Below, piece by piece: positions 16,050 to 24,856 of a DNA stretch of 64,000 nt. A program made the position numbers and the translations under genes. The notes below the pieces were generated by a model. It saw only the letters and a list, made by a program, of their open reading frames with translations. It did not search any database and had not been told where the DNA came from. The first letter of the stretch is position 1; every line of letters starts with the position of its first letter. The stretch is from Brevibacillus fulvus (GTDB lineage Bacteria > Bacillota > Bacilli > Brevibacillales > Brevibacillaceae): positions 124,001 to 188,000 of the forward strand of contig NZ_JAFBEB010000002.1 in the NCBI RefSeq assembly GCF_016908525.1, given 5' to 3'.

Positions 16050-17918
16050 ATGAATAGCCGATGGAGAAACGTACGGGAATGGATTCAGCGCTTTGTTCTC
16101 TTTCGGGACCAGTCGTTCCTGACGAAACTGTTTCTTTTTTCAAGTTTTTTGGTCATTATATCCATGTTGTCCGTTGGCGTCATTTCCTATTTGCGTTCCT
16201 CGCTTGAGCTGGAGGAAGAAGTCAAAGGCTCCAGTTTGCAGGTCATTGAGCAGGTGGAGACTCATATCGAATATTATATTCGTGATTTTGAAATCACCAG
16301 CTTGCGCATAATCAACTCCCCGCAGTTGATCGACTATTTGAAATTAAACTCGATCGAAGAAGACAGCGACGGGGAAATCCGCAAGTCGGTCAAAGCGATT
16401 CTAAAAGACGCCGAGTACTCGCGGTCCGATATTTCCAATATTACGGTGATCTTGGATAACAATGCCGAAGTGATCGACACCTTGGGCGACCGAAACTATT
16501 ATCCGGCCAGCAAAATCCGGCAAGAGTACTGGTACTCGTCCATCCCGCAAAATGGTCTCAGTCTGCTCGTCAGCCGCACGTTAAAACTGAGCAACAAAGA
16601 AGAGCCGGTCATTTCTCTGGTTAGGCGATTGTATAATCCGGAGACTTTGCAACCTGTCGGCTTGCTCTTGATTGACATCAACTTCCGAAGGATCGAGGAA
16701 ATTTCCAACAAAGTGTCGCTCAGCAAAAACGGCGTTTTCTTTATCCTGGATTCCAAAGGGCATTATGTGTATCATCCAAACCATCTAAAGCTCGGGCAAG
16801 AGGCCGATTTTTCGCAAATTTCCCGGTTCTCTTCCCAGTCGAGCGGCTCGATGATTCTCGAGCAGCAGGGTAAGCATTTTATTACCTATACGTATTCCCC
16901 CAGCCTCGGTTGGCGCTTTTTTACCGCCATTCCTTACGGCCAGTTGATGAGGGGAACGATTCAGATCGGGCAAACGATTGCCTGGACCATTCTGGTATCT
17001 TTAATCCTCGCCTACTTGCTTGGTTACGGCTTTGCCAGAAGTTTGATTGGACCGATCAAGCGGCTGCAGCAATATATGCGGGAGATTGAAGTGGGCAATT
17101 TGCAGGCGCGCGTCCAGGTAGAGTCGCATGACGAGATTGGACAGTTGACGTTAGGGTTTAACCGGATGGTGGAAAGACTGTCCAGTTTGCTGGAAGAAGT
17201 ATATTTTGCCAAATTGCGGGAAACGGAAATGTCCCTGCGGCAAAAAAATGTTGAATTAAAGATGCTGCAATCGCAAATCAATCCCCATTTTCTTTACAAT
17301 TCGCTGGAGACGATCAGGGGCATGGCGCTGGAAGAGGAGCAGGAAAGCATTGCCACGATGGCCTTTTTATTGGGAAAGCTGCTCCGCTTTAACCTGCGCA
17401 ACAATTTGCCGACGGTCTCCCTGGGGGAAGAGCAAAAGTTTGCGGAAATGTATTTGCAAATTCAGAAGTTCCGGTTTGAACACCGTTTCGACTATCAGTT
17501 TGACATACCGGAATGGGCGCTGTCTTACAAAGTCGTCAAGTTTTCCTTGCAACCGCTATTGGAAAACTGCTTTGTTCATGGTTTCGCTTCAAATGTGCCA
17601 AAGTTAAAGATCAACATTTCGGTTTACCGCGAGTCCAAACATTCGTTTGTTGTCGAAATTACCGATAACGGGGCAGGCATTTCCGCAGAGATCCTGCAGG
17701 AGATCGAGGCCAATTTGCGGCAAATGGAGCCCAAGATCGGAGAATCGAACATCGGGATCGCCAATGTGCATAAAAGGATCGTTAACCTGTTTGGAGCGGA
17801 GTTTGGTATCCGCGTGCGCAGTCAGCGCGGAGCGGGAACGACCGTGAGCATACGCATGCCGATCGTCAAAGACGGAATGGGGGAGGAACACAATGAACAG
17901 CATTTTGCTGGTGGATGA
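16050..17918 (+). CDS. Sensor histidine kinase (YesM type)
   Basis: A 622-residue membrane kinase. A helix near 24-48 and a second near 305-330 bracket an extracellular Cache-like sensor. A HAMP segment (GPIKRLQQYMREIEVGNL) follows, then the His_kinase domain with QINPHFLYNSLE (H413), and an ATPase domain with PLLENCFVHG and DNGAGIS. This is the LytS/YesM architecture that senses extracellular sugars or binding-protein complexes. It lies right after the TRAP genes and overlaps the response regulator, so it probably detects the transported uronate, perhaps through DctP. GGAGGA precedes the ATG. Confidence 0.93.
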   Translation: MNSRWRNVREWIQRFVLFRDQSFLTKLFLFSSFLVIISMLSVGVISYLRSSLELEEEVKGSSLQVIEQVETHIEYYIRDFEITSLRIINSPQLIDYLKLNSIEEDSDGEIRKSVKAILKDAEYSRSDISNITVILDNNAEVIDTLGDRNYYPASKIRQEYWYSSIPQNGLSLLVSRTLKLSNKEEPVISLVRRLYNPETLQPVGLLLIDINFRRIEEISNKVSLSKNGVFFILDSKGHYVYHPNHLKLGQEADFSQISRFSSQSSGSMILEQQGKHFITYTYSPSLGWRFFTAIPYGQLMRGTIQIGQTIAWTILVSLILAYLLGYGFARSLIGPIKRLQQYMREIEVGNLQARVQVESHDEIGQLTLGFNRMVERLSSLLEEVYFAKLRETEMSLRQKNVELKMLQSQINPHFLYNSLETIRGMALEEEQESIATMAFLLGKLLRFNLRNNLPTVSLGEEQKFAEMYLQIQKFRFEHRFDYQFDIPEWALSYKVVKFSLQPLLENCFVHGFASNVPKLKINISVYRESKHSFVVEITDNGAGISAEILQEIEANLRQMEPKIGESNIGIANVHKRIVNLFGAEFGIRVRSQRGAGTTVSIRMPIVKDGMGEEHNEQHFAGG

Positions 17919-18633
17919 TGAGAGATGGGTACGAACGGCATTACGCTGGTCCATTCACAATCTGGATCTTCCTTTTCAAGTCAAGCATGAATCGGAAAAT
18001 GGTCTGGAAGCTCTCGATTGGCTGAAGCAAAATGAAGTCGACTTGATTTTGACTGACATCCGCATGCCGGTGATGGACGGGTTGGCCTTTACCGAGCAGT
18101 TGCGTCAATTGCAATTTCCGCAGGATGTGATTGTCATTAGCGTTCACGACGAATTTCCCTTTGTCCAGCATGCTTTGCGGATTGGCGTGTCCGATTATTT
18201 GCTAAAGCCGGTGGAAGAGTCGGATTTGCAAAATTGTTTGAACAAATGGCTGCAAAAACAGGAGAAGGATGACGAACGGAGCAGCGCACCGCAGGAAGCG
18301 ATGCCGCCGTCAACCATTGAGCTTGTGCTGCAATATATCCGGGAGACGCCGTTGTGTGAAGTGACGCTGACGGAAGCTGCCAAGCGGGTGCACATGAATC
18401 CCAGTTACCTGAGCCAATTTTTCAAGCAACAGCTTAACAAAAATTTCGTGGAATATGTCACGGAATTGCGAATCGAGGAAGCGAAAAAACTGCTGGCGTC
18501 GACTTCGCTGCGCATCTCGGAAATTGCCGATCGGTTGGGATATTCCGATCTGGCTTATTTTAGCAACAACTTCAAGCGTATAACGGGAAACACACCGTCG
18601 GAATACCGCAAGATCAGGTTCAAGACGTCCTGA
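17893..18633 (+). CDS. Response regulator with AraC-type output (YesN type)
   Basis: A 246-residue regulator: a receiver domain with the phospho-acceptor D55 in LTDIRMPVMDG and a Lys in LLKPVEE, then an AraC/XylS domain from about 140 with two helix-turn-helix units ending SNNFKRITGNTPSEYRK. The receiver-AraC linker is shorter than in the ~500-residue YesN proteins. The start codon lies 26 bases inside the kinase gene, a coupled arrangement. The likely targets are the TRAP genes upstream. The convergent LacI gene ends 13 bases downstream. Confidence 0.93.
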   Translation: MNSILLVDDERWVRTALRWSIHNLDLPFQVKHESENGLEALDWLKQNEVDLILTDIRMPVMDGLAFTEQLRQLQFPQDVIVISVHDEFPFVQHALRIGVSDYLLKPVEESDLQNCLNKWLQKQEKDDERSSAPQEAMPPSTIELVLQYIRETPLCEVTLTEAAKRVHMNPSYLSQFFKQQLNKNFVEYVTELRIEEAKKLLASTSLRISEIADRLGYSDLAYFSNNFKRITGNTPSEYRKIRFKTS

Positions 18634-18646
18634 TGTTTCCGGGCGG

Positions 18647-19627
18647 TTACAGCGGTTGGCAGGAAGCGCGTTCGACCAGCTCAATTTCAATTTGCTTGCA
18701 AAACGGCGACAGCTTGGTTTTGTTGATGATTGCGAACAGTGAGTCGACGATGCCGGCAGCGATCCGTTCGATCGGTGCGCCTACAGCCGTGATCGGGACA
18801 TCGAAGCTGGCCATCTGTGGAATATTGTCATAGCTGATCAGCGAAAGATCAGCGGGAACAATCACTCCCTCTTCCTTCAACGCACGCATCACTCCCACAG
18901 TGATGTCATAGCTGCCGGAAACAATCGCGGTAGGTTCATAAGCGGAGTGGAGCAATTGCTTGGTCAAACGGTACCCTTGGTCGGCGCTGTTGCCGGCCGT
19001 GTTCATCGTCATCAGCGGGTGGGTGGGCAAGCCGAACTGGATGATCGCTTCGGCAAACCCGATATATTTTTCCTGCTGGATCAAATCGTTCGGCGACAAA
19101 TCGCCGATATAGGCAAGCCGGCGATGGTTTCGTTCGTACAAATAGCGGACGGCGGCAAACATCGCTTTTCGCCGGTTGACATCAACAGCAGACAGCTGGC
19201 CCTCCGGTTTCCCGTAGCACAAAATCGGGACCGTTGACTGGGGCAAACCGGGTCTGCCCCGGCTTTCCTCCTGAAACAGCAGTATGGCATCGACGTGAAA
19301 TCGGTTGAAGATCGTGATCGCTGAATCCACCGGGTTGATCGATAAAAGCGTATGGTACGCTTGTTGCCCAAGCAAATCGTTGATTTTCGTAATCAGGGTG
19401 GACCAGGCAGGCCGTTCCACTGTCGGCCAGGCAACACCGATGATTTGGCTTTTCTTCGACACCAGGCTTTTCGCGGCCATGTTGGGCTGATAGCCGAGCT
19501 GTTCCGCGACTTTCAGAATGGCTTCTTTGGTTTTTTTCTTCACGAGTGGACTGTCATTCAAAGCTTTGGAAACGGTCGAATAGCTGACTCCAGCGATTCG
19601 GGCGATATCTTTAATCGTTACGCTCAT
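18647..19627 (-). CDS. LacI family transcriptional regulator of the uronate genes
   Basis: A 326-residue LacI-family repressor. The N-terminal helix-turn-helix VTIKDIARIAGVSYSTVSKA is typical, followed by a hinge and a periplasmic-binding-protein-like effector domain. It is divergent from the altronate/KDG operon and convergent with the response regulator. B. subtilis KdgR and ExuR hold similar positions, with KDG or uronate derivatives as inducers. An operator-like palindrome lies in its own upstream region (19661) and another before the operon (19835), suggesting autoregulation and operon repression. GGGGGG precedes the ATG at 19627. Confidence 0.92.
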   Translation of the reverse strand: MSVTIKDIARIAGVSYSTVSKALNDSPLVKKKTKEAILKVAEQLGYQPNMAAKSLVSKKSQIIGVAWPTVERPAWSTLITKINDLLGQQAYHTLLSINPVDSAITIFNRFHVDAILLFQEESRGRPGLPQSTVPILCYGKPEGQLSAVDVNRRKAMFAAVRYLYERNHRRLAYIGDLSPNDLIQQEKYIGFAEAIIQFGLPTHPLMTMNTAGNSADQGYRLTKQLLHSAYEPTAIVSGSYDITVGVMRALKEEGVIVPADLSLISYDNIPQMASFDVPITAVGAPIERIAAGIVDSLFAIINKTKLSPFCKQIEIELVERASCQPL

Positions 19628-19660
19628 CGCGACCCCCCGCAGGCAGAGTATTGATCATAT

Positions 19661-19674
19661 TTTAAACGATTTCA
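19661..19674 (-). promoter_or_regulatory. LacI-type operator before the repressor gene
   Basis: On the minus strand it reads TGAAATCGTTTAAA, 34 bases before the lacI-type start. It is the fourth member of the palindrome set. Confidence 0.5.
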
Positions 19675-19834
19675 TTACTCTTTGAAACAGAGCTGTTCAG
19701 GAATTGAACGGCGAATGGCTGTTTGCGGCCGATAAAAATAACAACGTTGTAAAAATTTGCGGCTGACAGCAGACCGCGGAGTTCTTCATTATTCCGCAAG
19801 TTATCGTTGGCTGCCTTCTGGAATAGATTTATTG

Positions 19835-19848
19835 TGACAACGTTTTCG
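19835..19848 (+). promoter_or_regulatory. LacI-type operator before the altronate/KDG operon
   Basis: TGACAACGTTTTCG around a central AACGTT, 36 bases before the first gene of the operon. It departs most from the other four sites, with changes at both ends. Confidence 0.5.
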
Positions 19849-19883
19849 AAAAAGGCGAAAAATAAGGAAAGGGTGACGCATTT

Positions 19884-20687
19884 ATGCAACGGTTTATGAA
19901 AGCGAAAGAAGCGGAAGGATACCAGGATTTGATCGGGGAAGAGTACCCGTTGTTGCAGTATCTTGCTTTGGGCAAGCTTACGCTGAAACAAGGACAAACG
20001 TATGAAGCGCAGACGAACGGTTATGAAACGGCACTCGTCATCTTGTCGGGCAAAGCTGCGATTTCCGCGGAAGATCAACGGTGGACAGGATTGGGGGGAA
20101 GAAACAATGTGTTTGAAGGCAAGGCGACAACCGTCTTTGTCCCCTGCCAGTCGGCTTACCAAGTGACTGCGGAAACCGATCTGCAAATTGCGGTTTGCAA
20201 AGTGAAAGCAGAGGAGAAATATGCGCCATTTGTTGTCCGGCCGGAAGAAGTCGTGGTGCAGCAGCGCGGCAAGGCGCAGTGGAATCGGGAAGTGCATGAC
20301 ATCATCGCCGACAATGCCAACAACCGTGTGCAGCGCATCGTGTTGGGCGAAACGTTCCACAAGCCGGGCGAATGGTCCGGGTATCCGCCGCACAAGCATG
20401 ACGGTGAGTTTGCCCCGGAAGAACCCAATTTGGAAGAAATCTACTATTATCAAGTAAACCCGCAGCAAGGTTTCGGCGTTCAGCTCCACTATACGAAAGA
20501 TCTGTCAATCGATGAGGCGCATATCATTCGGCACGGGGACAGCTTCGCGATTGACAAAGGATATCATCCGGTCGTGGCCGGCGGCGGCTACCAGCTGTAT
20601 TATCTCTGGTTCATGGCCGGGGAAAGCGGCAGAACATTGCGGCCATATGAAGACCCTGATCACAGATGGCTGCATACGCTCGACTAG
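19884..20687 (+). CDS. IolB/KduI-like isomerase (5-deoxy-glucuronate isomerase family)
   Basis: A 267-residue double-cupin of the IolB family, normal length. The metal-binding motif PPHKHD near 170-175, the Glu in NLEEIYYYQ and a later His in KGYHPVVAGGGY fit the conserved metal site. IolB opens 5-deoxyglucuronate in inositol catabolism; KduI acts on 5-keto-uronate and, in E. coli, can help convert hexuronates. There are no other iol genes here, but the next five genes are for altronate/KDG. The protein may therefore isomerise galacturonate or glucuronate, replacing UxaC. Family is firm, substrate inferred. It is the first gene of the operon. Confidence 0.88.
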   Translation: MQRFMKAKEAEGYQDLIGEEYPLLQYLALGKLTLKQGQTYEAQTNGYETALVILSGKAAISAEDQRWTGLGGRNNVFEGKATTVFVPCQSAYQVTAETDLQIAVCKVKAEEKYAPFVVRPEEVVVQQRGKAQWNREVHDIIADNANNRVQRIVLGETFHKPGEWSGYPPHKHDGEFAPEEPNLEEIYYYQVNPQQGFGVQLHYTKDLSIDEAHIIRHGDSFAIDKGYHPVVAGGGYQLYYLWFMAGESGRTLRPYEDPDHRWLHTLD

Positions 20688-20743
20688 CGGAACAAGCGGC
20701 AAACGTTCTTTCGGATCAAATCATGAAGAAAGGAAACGAATCG

Positions 20744-22246
20744 ATGAAAACTGCTGCTTCCTATCTGGTCATCCGGCCGGACGATTCCGTATTGATTGCC
20801 TTGCGACCTTTTGCCGCAGGGGAGGAAATCACGTTCGATGGCGAGACGCTGGTCGTCCAGTCGGACGTACCGCAAGGCCATAAAATTGCCCGCAAGCCAA
20901 TCAAAGCGGGGGAAAACATAAGCAAATTTGGCTACCCGATCGGCCGAGCCACGGTGGACATCGCTGCCGGAGAATGGGTCCACACCCATAATGTTGCCAC
21001 CAATCTCGAAGGGCTGTTGGAATACCGCTACGAACCGGTTGCCGAAAAAAAGGTGCAGCTTCAGCCATCCAGCCAAACGTTCCAAGGCTATTTGCGAAAA
21101 AACGGAGAGGTCGGCATCCGCAATGAAATCTGGATTATCAATACGGTAGGCTGCATCAACAAAACGGCAGAAACGCTGGCCAACATGGCCAATCGCACGT
21201 TCCAGCATGCCGGGATCGACGGTGTGTATCATTTTGCGCATCCATTCGGCTGTTCACAACTGGGCGACGATTTGCAATATACGCAGCGCATTTTGGCTGA
21301 TTTGGTGCAACATCCCAATGCCGGCGGCGTCCTGGTTGTCGGGCTTGGCTGTGAAAACAATTATGTGGATTTGTTCAAACAGGCAATCGGTCCGTATGAT
21401 CCTGATCGGGTCAAATTTCTCGTCAGCCAGCAGGTCGAAGACGAATTGCAAGCCGGGTTGGAACTGATCGGCGAACTGGTTGCCTACGCGGAACAATTTC
21501 AACGGCAGCCGATTCCCGTGTCCAAGCTGAAAGTCGGGTTAAAGTGCGGCGGATCGGACGGATTTTCCGGCATTACCGCCAATCCGCTCGTCGGGGCCTT
21601 CTCCGACTTGCTGATTTCCCAGGGCGGCACCACGATCCTGACGGAAGTTCCGGAAATGTTTGGTGCGGAGACGATCTTGATGAATCGGGCGGCAGACGAG
21701 CAAGTGTTCCAAAAAATGGTAGAACTTATTAACGATTTTAAACAGTATTTTCTCAAACACGATCAGGTCGTTTACGAAAATCCGTCGCCAGGCAACAAAG
21801 CGGGCGGAATTACCACGCTGGAAGAAAAATCGCTCGGCTGCGTGCAAAAAGGCGGTTTTGCCGAAGTGGTGGATGTGCTGCCATATGGAGGACGCGTCGG
21901 CAAAAATGGCTTGAATCTCGTTCAGGGACCCGGCAACGACCTCGTTTCCGTTACCGCGCTGACCGCGGCGGGGGCGCATTTGGTGCTGTTTACGACCGGA
22001 CGCGGGACACCGTTTGGCGGACCGGTGCCAACCGTCAAAATTTCTACGAACAGCGAGCTGTATCAGAAGAAGCGCAACTGGATTGACTTCAATGCCGGGC
22101 GTTTGCTGGAAGATGCCGATTTGCCGGGACTAAGTCAGGAACTGTTTCAGTATATTGTGAAAGTGGCCTCCGGAGCGGAGCAGACGCGAAATGAACAAAA
22201 CGGATTCAAAGAAATCGCAATCTTCAAAGATGGCGTGATTTTATGA
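20744..22246 (+). CDS. uxaA: Altronate dehydratase
   Basis: A 500-residue UxaA-family dehydratase with both halves: an N-terminal SAF domain (about 1-95, ending in HTHNVATNLEGLLEYRYEP) and the large catalytic C-terminal part (about 105-500), which includes HPFGCSQLGDDLQYT and GLGCENNYVD. It removes water from D-altronate to give 2-keto-3-deoxygluconate. ATG 20744 is preferred because GAAAGGAAAC lies before it; an in-frame ATG at 20723 is the alternative. The next gene follows after 16 bases. Confidence 0.92.
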   Translation: MKTAASYLVIRPDDSVLIALRPFAAGEEITFDGETLVVQSDVPQGHKIARKPIKAGENISKFGYPIGRATVDIAAGEWVHTHNVATNLEGLLEYRYEPVAEKKVQLQPSSQTFQGYLRKNGEVGIRNEIWIINTVGCINKTAETLANMANRTFQHAGIDGVYHFAHPFGCSQLGDDLQYTQRILADLVQHPNAGGVLVVGLGCENNYVDLFKQAIGPYDPDRVKFLVSQQVEDELQAGLELIGELVAYAEQFQRQPIPVSKLKVGLKCGGSDGFSGITANPLVGAFSDLLISQGGTTILTEVPEMFGAETILMNRAADEQVFQKMVELINDFKQYFLKHDQVVYENPSPGNKAGGITTLEEKSLGCVQKGGFAEVVDVLPYGGRVGKNGLNLVQGPGNDLVSVTALTAAGAHLVLFTTGRGTPFGGPVPTVKISTNSELYQKKRNWIDFNAGRLLEDADLPGLSQELFQYIVKVASGAEQTRNEQNGFKEIAIFKDGVIL

Positions 22247-22262
22247 TCGAGGCGGATGAGCG

Positions 22263-23336
22263 ATGAAAGACTTTCAACAAAAGGTGGAGCAATTGCGCAA
22301 ACTGCTGCGGGCGAAACAGCTCGACGGGCTGCTGATCGGACAACAGAAAAATTTTTCCTGGTTGACCGGCGGACGTTCGTTCGTCAATCTGGGGACGGAA
22401 AGAGCTGTCGGGACCATTTTCGTCAGTCTGGATACAGCTGTGCTGTTTGCCAGCAACATTGAAGCGCAGCGGTTGATCGACGAAGAAGTGCAAGCTGAAT
22501 TTGCGGAAGTGAAGGTGTTTCCTTGGCACCTTCCTGGTCGGTTGGAGCAACTGCTGGCCGATTGGACGGAAGGGAAACAGGTGCTCTGGGACAGTGAACT
22601 GGAAGCGGAGCTGTCTGTGATGCGTTCGATTTTGTCAGACGACGAACAGGTGCGAATCAGATCGTTGGCGCGGGAGACTGCGGAAGCATTGGAGCAGACG
22701 GCCCGACAGATCAGCATCGGAGAGACGGAATACGAAATCGCCGCTCGCCTGGCTGCGAACTGTATCGCGCGGGGAATCGAACCGATCGTCAATCTGGTGG
22801 GCACCGATCAGCGGATTTTTCAGCGCCGCCATCCGCTGCCGACAACAAAACGGCTGGAGCGCTATGCCATGTTGGTCGTCGGCGGACGCAGACAGGGACA
22901 AATCGTCTCATGTACGCGGCTGGTCCATTTTGGCCAACCGCCGGCTGAGCTTGAACGCCGCTTGCAGGCAGTGGCCACTGTCGATGCCGCGCTCATTCTG
23001 TCCACGGTGCCAGGGAAGCAATTTGAGCAGTTGTTTGCCACGTTGCAGGAGGTTTACCAAACCGTCGGCTTCGCGAATGAATGGCAACACCACCATCAAG
23101 GTGGGCTGAGTGGTTATTTGTCGCGGGAACAATTGCTCTTGCCCGGTCTTGTCAGGGAAGTGCAAGCGAATCAGGCGTTTGCCTGGAATCCGAGCATTTC
23201 CGGAGTGAAATCGGAGGATACCATTCTGGTAACGGCAAACGGACCGGAGATTCTCACTTTTACGGGACAATACCCGACGGTGGAGGCAGTGTGGAATGGA
23301 AGCAAATTGGCGCGGCCCGGTATTCTGGTCCGTTAG
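22263..23336 (+). CDS. M24 (aminopeptidase P-like) family protein with degraded metal site
   Basis: A 357-residue protein with creatinase-like N-terminal and pita-bread C-terminal domains. The metal ligands of M24 peptidases are mostly gone: the region equivalent to the DFG...SD motif reads MLVVGGRRQGQIVSCTR, so both Asp are lost. The first Glu is replaced in AFAWNPSISG; only the final Glu in VKSEDTILV is clear. It is therefore unlikely to be a metallopeptidase. Being inside the uronate operon, between dehydratase and reductase, it may have a non-proteolytic or structural role. No function is claimed. Confidence 0.8.
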   Translation: MKDFQQKVEQLRKLLRAKQLDGLLIGQQKNFSWLTGGRSFVNLGTERAVGTIFVSLDTAVLFASNIEAQRLIDEEVQAEFAEVKVFPWHLPGRLEQLLADWTEGKQVLWDSELEAELSVMRSILSDDEQVRIRSLARETAEALEQTARQISIGETEYEIAARLAANCIARGIEPIVNLVGTDQRIFQRRHPLPTTKRLERYAMLVVGGRRQGQIVSCTRLVHFGQPPAELERRLQAVATVDAALILSTVPGKQFEQLFATLQEVYQTVGFANEWQHHHQGGLSGYLSREQLLLPGLVREVQANQAFAWNPSISGVKSEDTILVTANGPEILTFTGQYPTVEAVWNGSKLARPGILVR

Positions 23337-23353
23337 AAAGGAGCGTATGCCGT

Positions 23354-24856
23354 ATGCAAACGCTAAATAAACAGACATACCCAGCCGGACGGCGGTTTGA
23401 CCATTTGCCGGAAAAAATCGTGCAATTCGGCGAAGGCAATTTTTTGCGCGGCTTTCTGGATTGGATGATTCAGCGAATGAACGAACAGGAGCTGTTTTTG
23501 GGACGGGTGGTGGCGATTCAGCCGACCCCGCATGGAAAGGTCGTGCCAAAACTGCTGGCGCAGGACGGATTGTATACGGTTGCCCTGCGCGGCTTTGCCA
23601 ACGGCGAGCAGGTCGACCGGACAGAAGTGGTCGCCGCGATCAGCCGGGGAATCAATCCTTACGCAGATTGGCTGGAAGTACTGCGGCTTGCCGAAAACAG
23701 ACAGATTGAGTTTGTCTTTTCCAATACGACCGAGGCGGGACTTTCCTATTTTCAGGAAGAATATGCCGCAAACCGCGCCCCGCTGTCGTTCCCTGGCAAG
23801 CTGACAGCGTTCCTGTTTCATCGCTTTCAGGCAACGGCCGGCGATCCGACGGCCGGACTGAAAATTTTCCCGTGTGAGCTGCTGGAAAACAACGGAGACT
23901 TGTTGAAGGCGATTGTCATGCAATTGGCAAAAGATTGGCGGCTGCCCGACGCTTTTACGGAATGGCTCCAATCGCACAACCGATTTTTCAACACGTTGGT
24001 CGATCGGATCGTCATCGGCTATCCGAAAGAAAACAGCGAGGAGTATGAGCAAAGGCTCGGTTATCGGGACGAATTGCTGACGGTCGGTGAACCGTATCAC
24101 TTTTTTGCGATTGAAGGAGATGAAACAACGGCCGCTGCCCTGCCGTTCCGCCAGGCGGGACTGAACGTCTTCTGGGGAGATGTCAAACCGTTTCGCGAAC
24201 TGAAAGTGCGCATCCTCAACGGGGCGCATACGATGATGTTTGCTGTCGCCTATTTGTCGGGTGTTGATACGGTTTTGCAGGCGATGGAGGACCAGCAATT
24301 GCGCCGGTTTATCCAGCGCGGCATGGAGCAGGAGATTTTGCCTTACATTGCGCTGGAGCAAGCGGTGAAAACGAATTTTGCCCGCTCGGTCGAAGAACGG
24401 TTCTTGAATCCGTTTAACCGACATCAACTGCTCGATCTGGCTTTAAATGCCGTGACCAAGTACAAGCTGCGGGTGCTCCCCAGCTTGCTCGATGCGGTCA
24501 AAACGGGAACGTTGCCTGCTGTGCTCTGCTTTTCACTGGCCGGCCTCATGCTGTTTTATCGCGGCATTCAGCGCGATGGCCAGCAGTTGGTGGGAATGCG
24601 CGAACAGCAGCCGTACAGCATCCGCGACCAGGAAGAAGTGCTGCAATTTTTCCAAAACGTGTGGAGCGCCTGTCAGGGCGAGAAAGAACAGGTGCAGCAG
24701 CTGGTTCGGGCGGTGCTGGGAAATGAGTCGTTCTGGGGCGAAAACTTGCTGCAAATTGCCGGCCTGGAAGAAAAGGTTGGCCAATATTTGCGACAAATGC
24801 TGCACGACGGGATGAGAGCGGCTTTGACTCGTTTGCTGGAAGGAGATGGCGCGTGA
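23354..24856 (+). CDS. uxaB: Tagaturonate reductase (altronate oxidoreductase)
   Basis: A 500-residue member of the polyol/mannitol long-chain dehydrogenase family. IVQFGEGNFLRGF near 21-33 is the UxaB-type nucleotide-binding start, and LKVRILNGAHTMM near 282-294 has the catalytic Lys, Asn and His. It reduces D-tagaturonate to D-altronate with NADH. The ATG at 23354 has AAAGGAG upstream; the frame is open farther back inside the M24-like gene, but that is not a real extension. Its stop overlaps the start of kdgK. Confidence 0.92.
   Translation: MQTLNKQTYPAGRRFDHLPEKIVQFGEGNFLRGFLDWMIQRMNEQELFLGRVVAIQPTPHGKVVPKLLAQDGLYTVALRGFANGEQVDRTEVVAAISRGINPYADWLEVLRLAENRQIEFVFSNTTEAGLSYFQEEYAANRAPLSFPGKLTAFLFHRFQATAGDPTAGLKIFPCELLENNGDLLKAIVMQLAKDWRLPDAFTEWLQSHNRFFNTLVDRIVIGYPKENSEEYEQRLGYRDELLTVGEPYHFFAIEGDETTAAALPFRQAGLNVFWGDVKPFRELKVRILNGAHTMMFAVAYLSGVDTVLQAMEDQQLRRFIQRGMEQEILPYIALEQAVKTNFARSVEERFLNPFNRHQLLDLALNAVTKYKLRVLPSLLDAVKTGTLPAVLCFSLAGLMLFYRGIQRDGQQLVGMREQQPYSIRDQEEVLQFFQNVWSACQGEKEQVQQLVRAVLGNESFWGENLLQIAGLEEKVGQYLRQMLHDGMRAALTRLLEGDGA

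Noticed and set aside
23081-23353. N-terminal extension of the tagaturonate reductase frame
   Set aside because: It overlaps the well-supported end of the M24-like gene, and the ATG at 23354 has a good ribosome site and gives the normal UxaB length.
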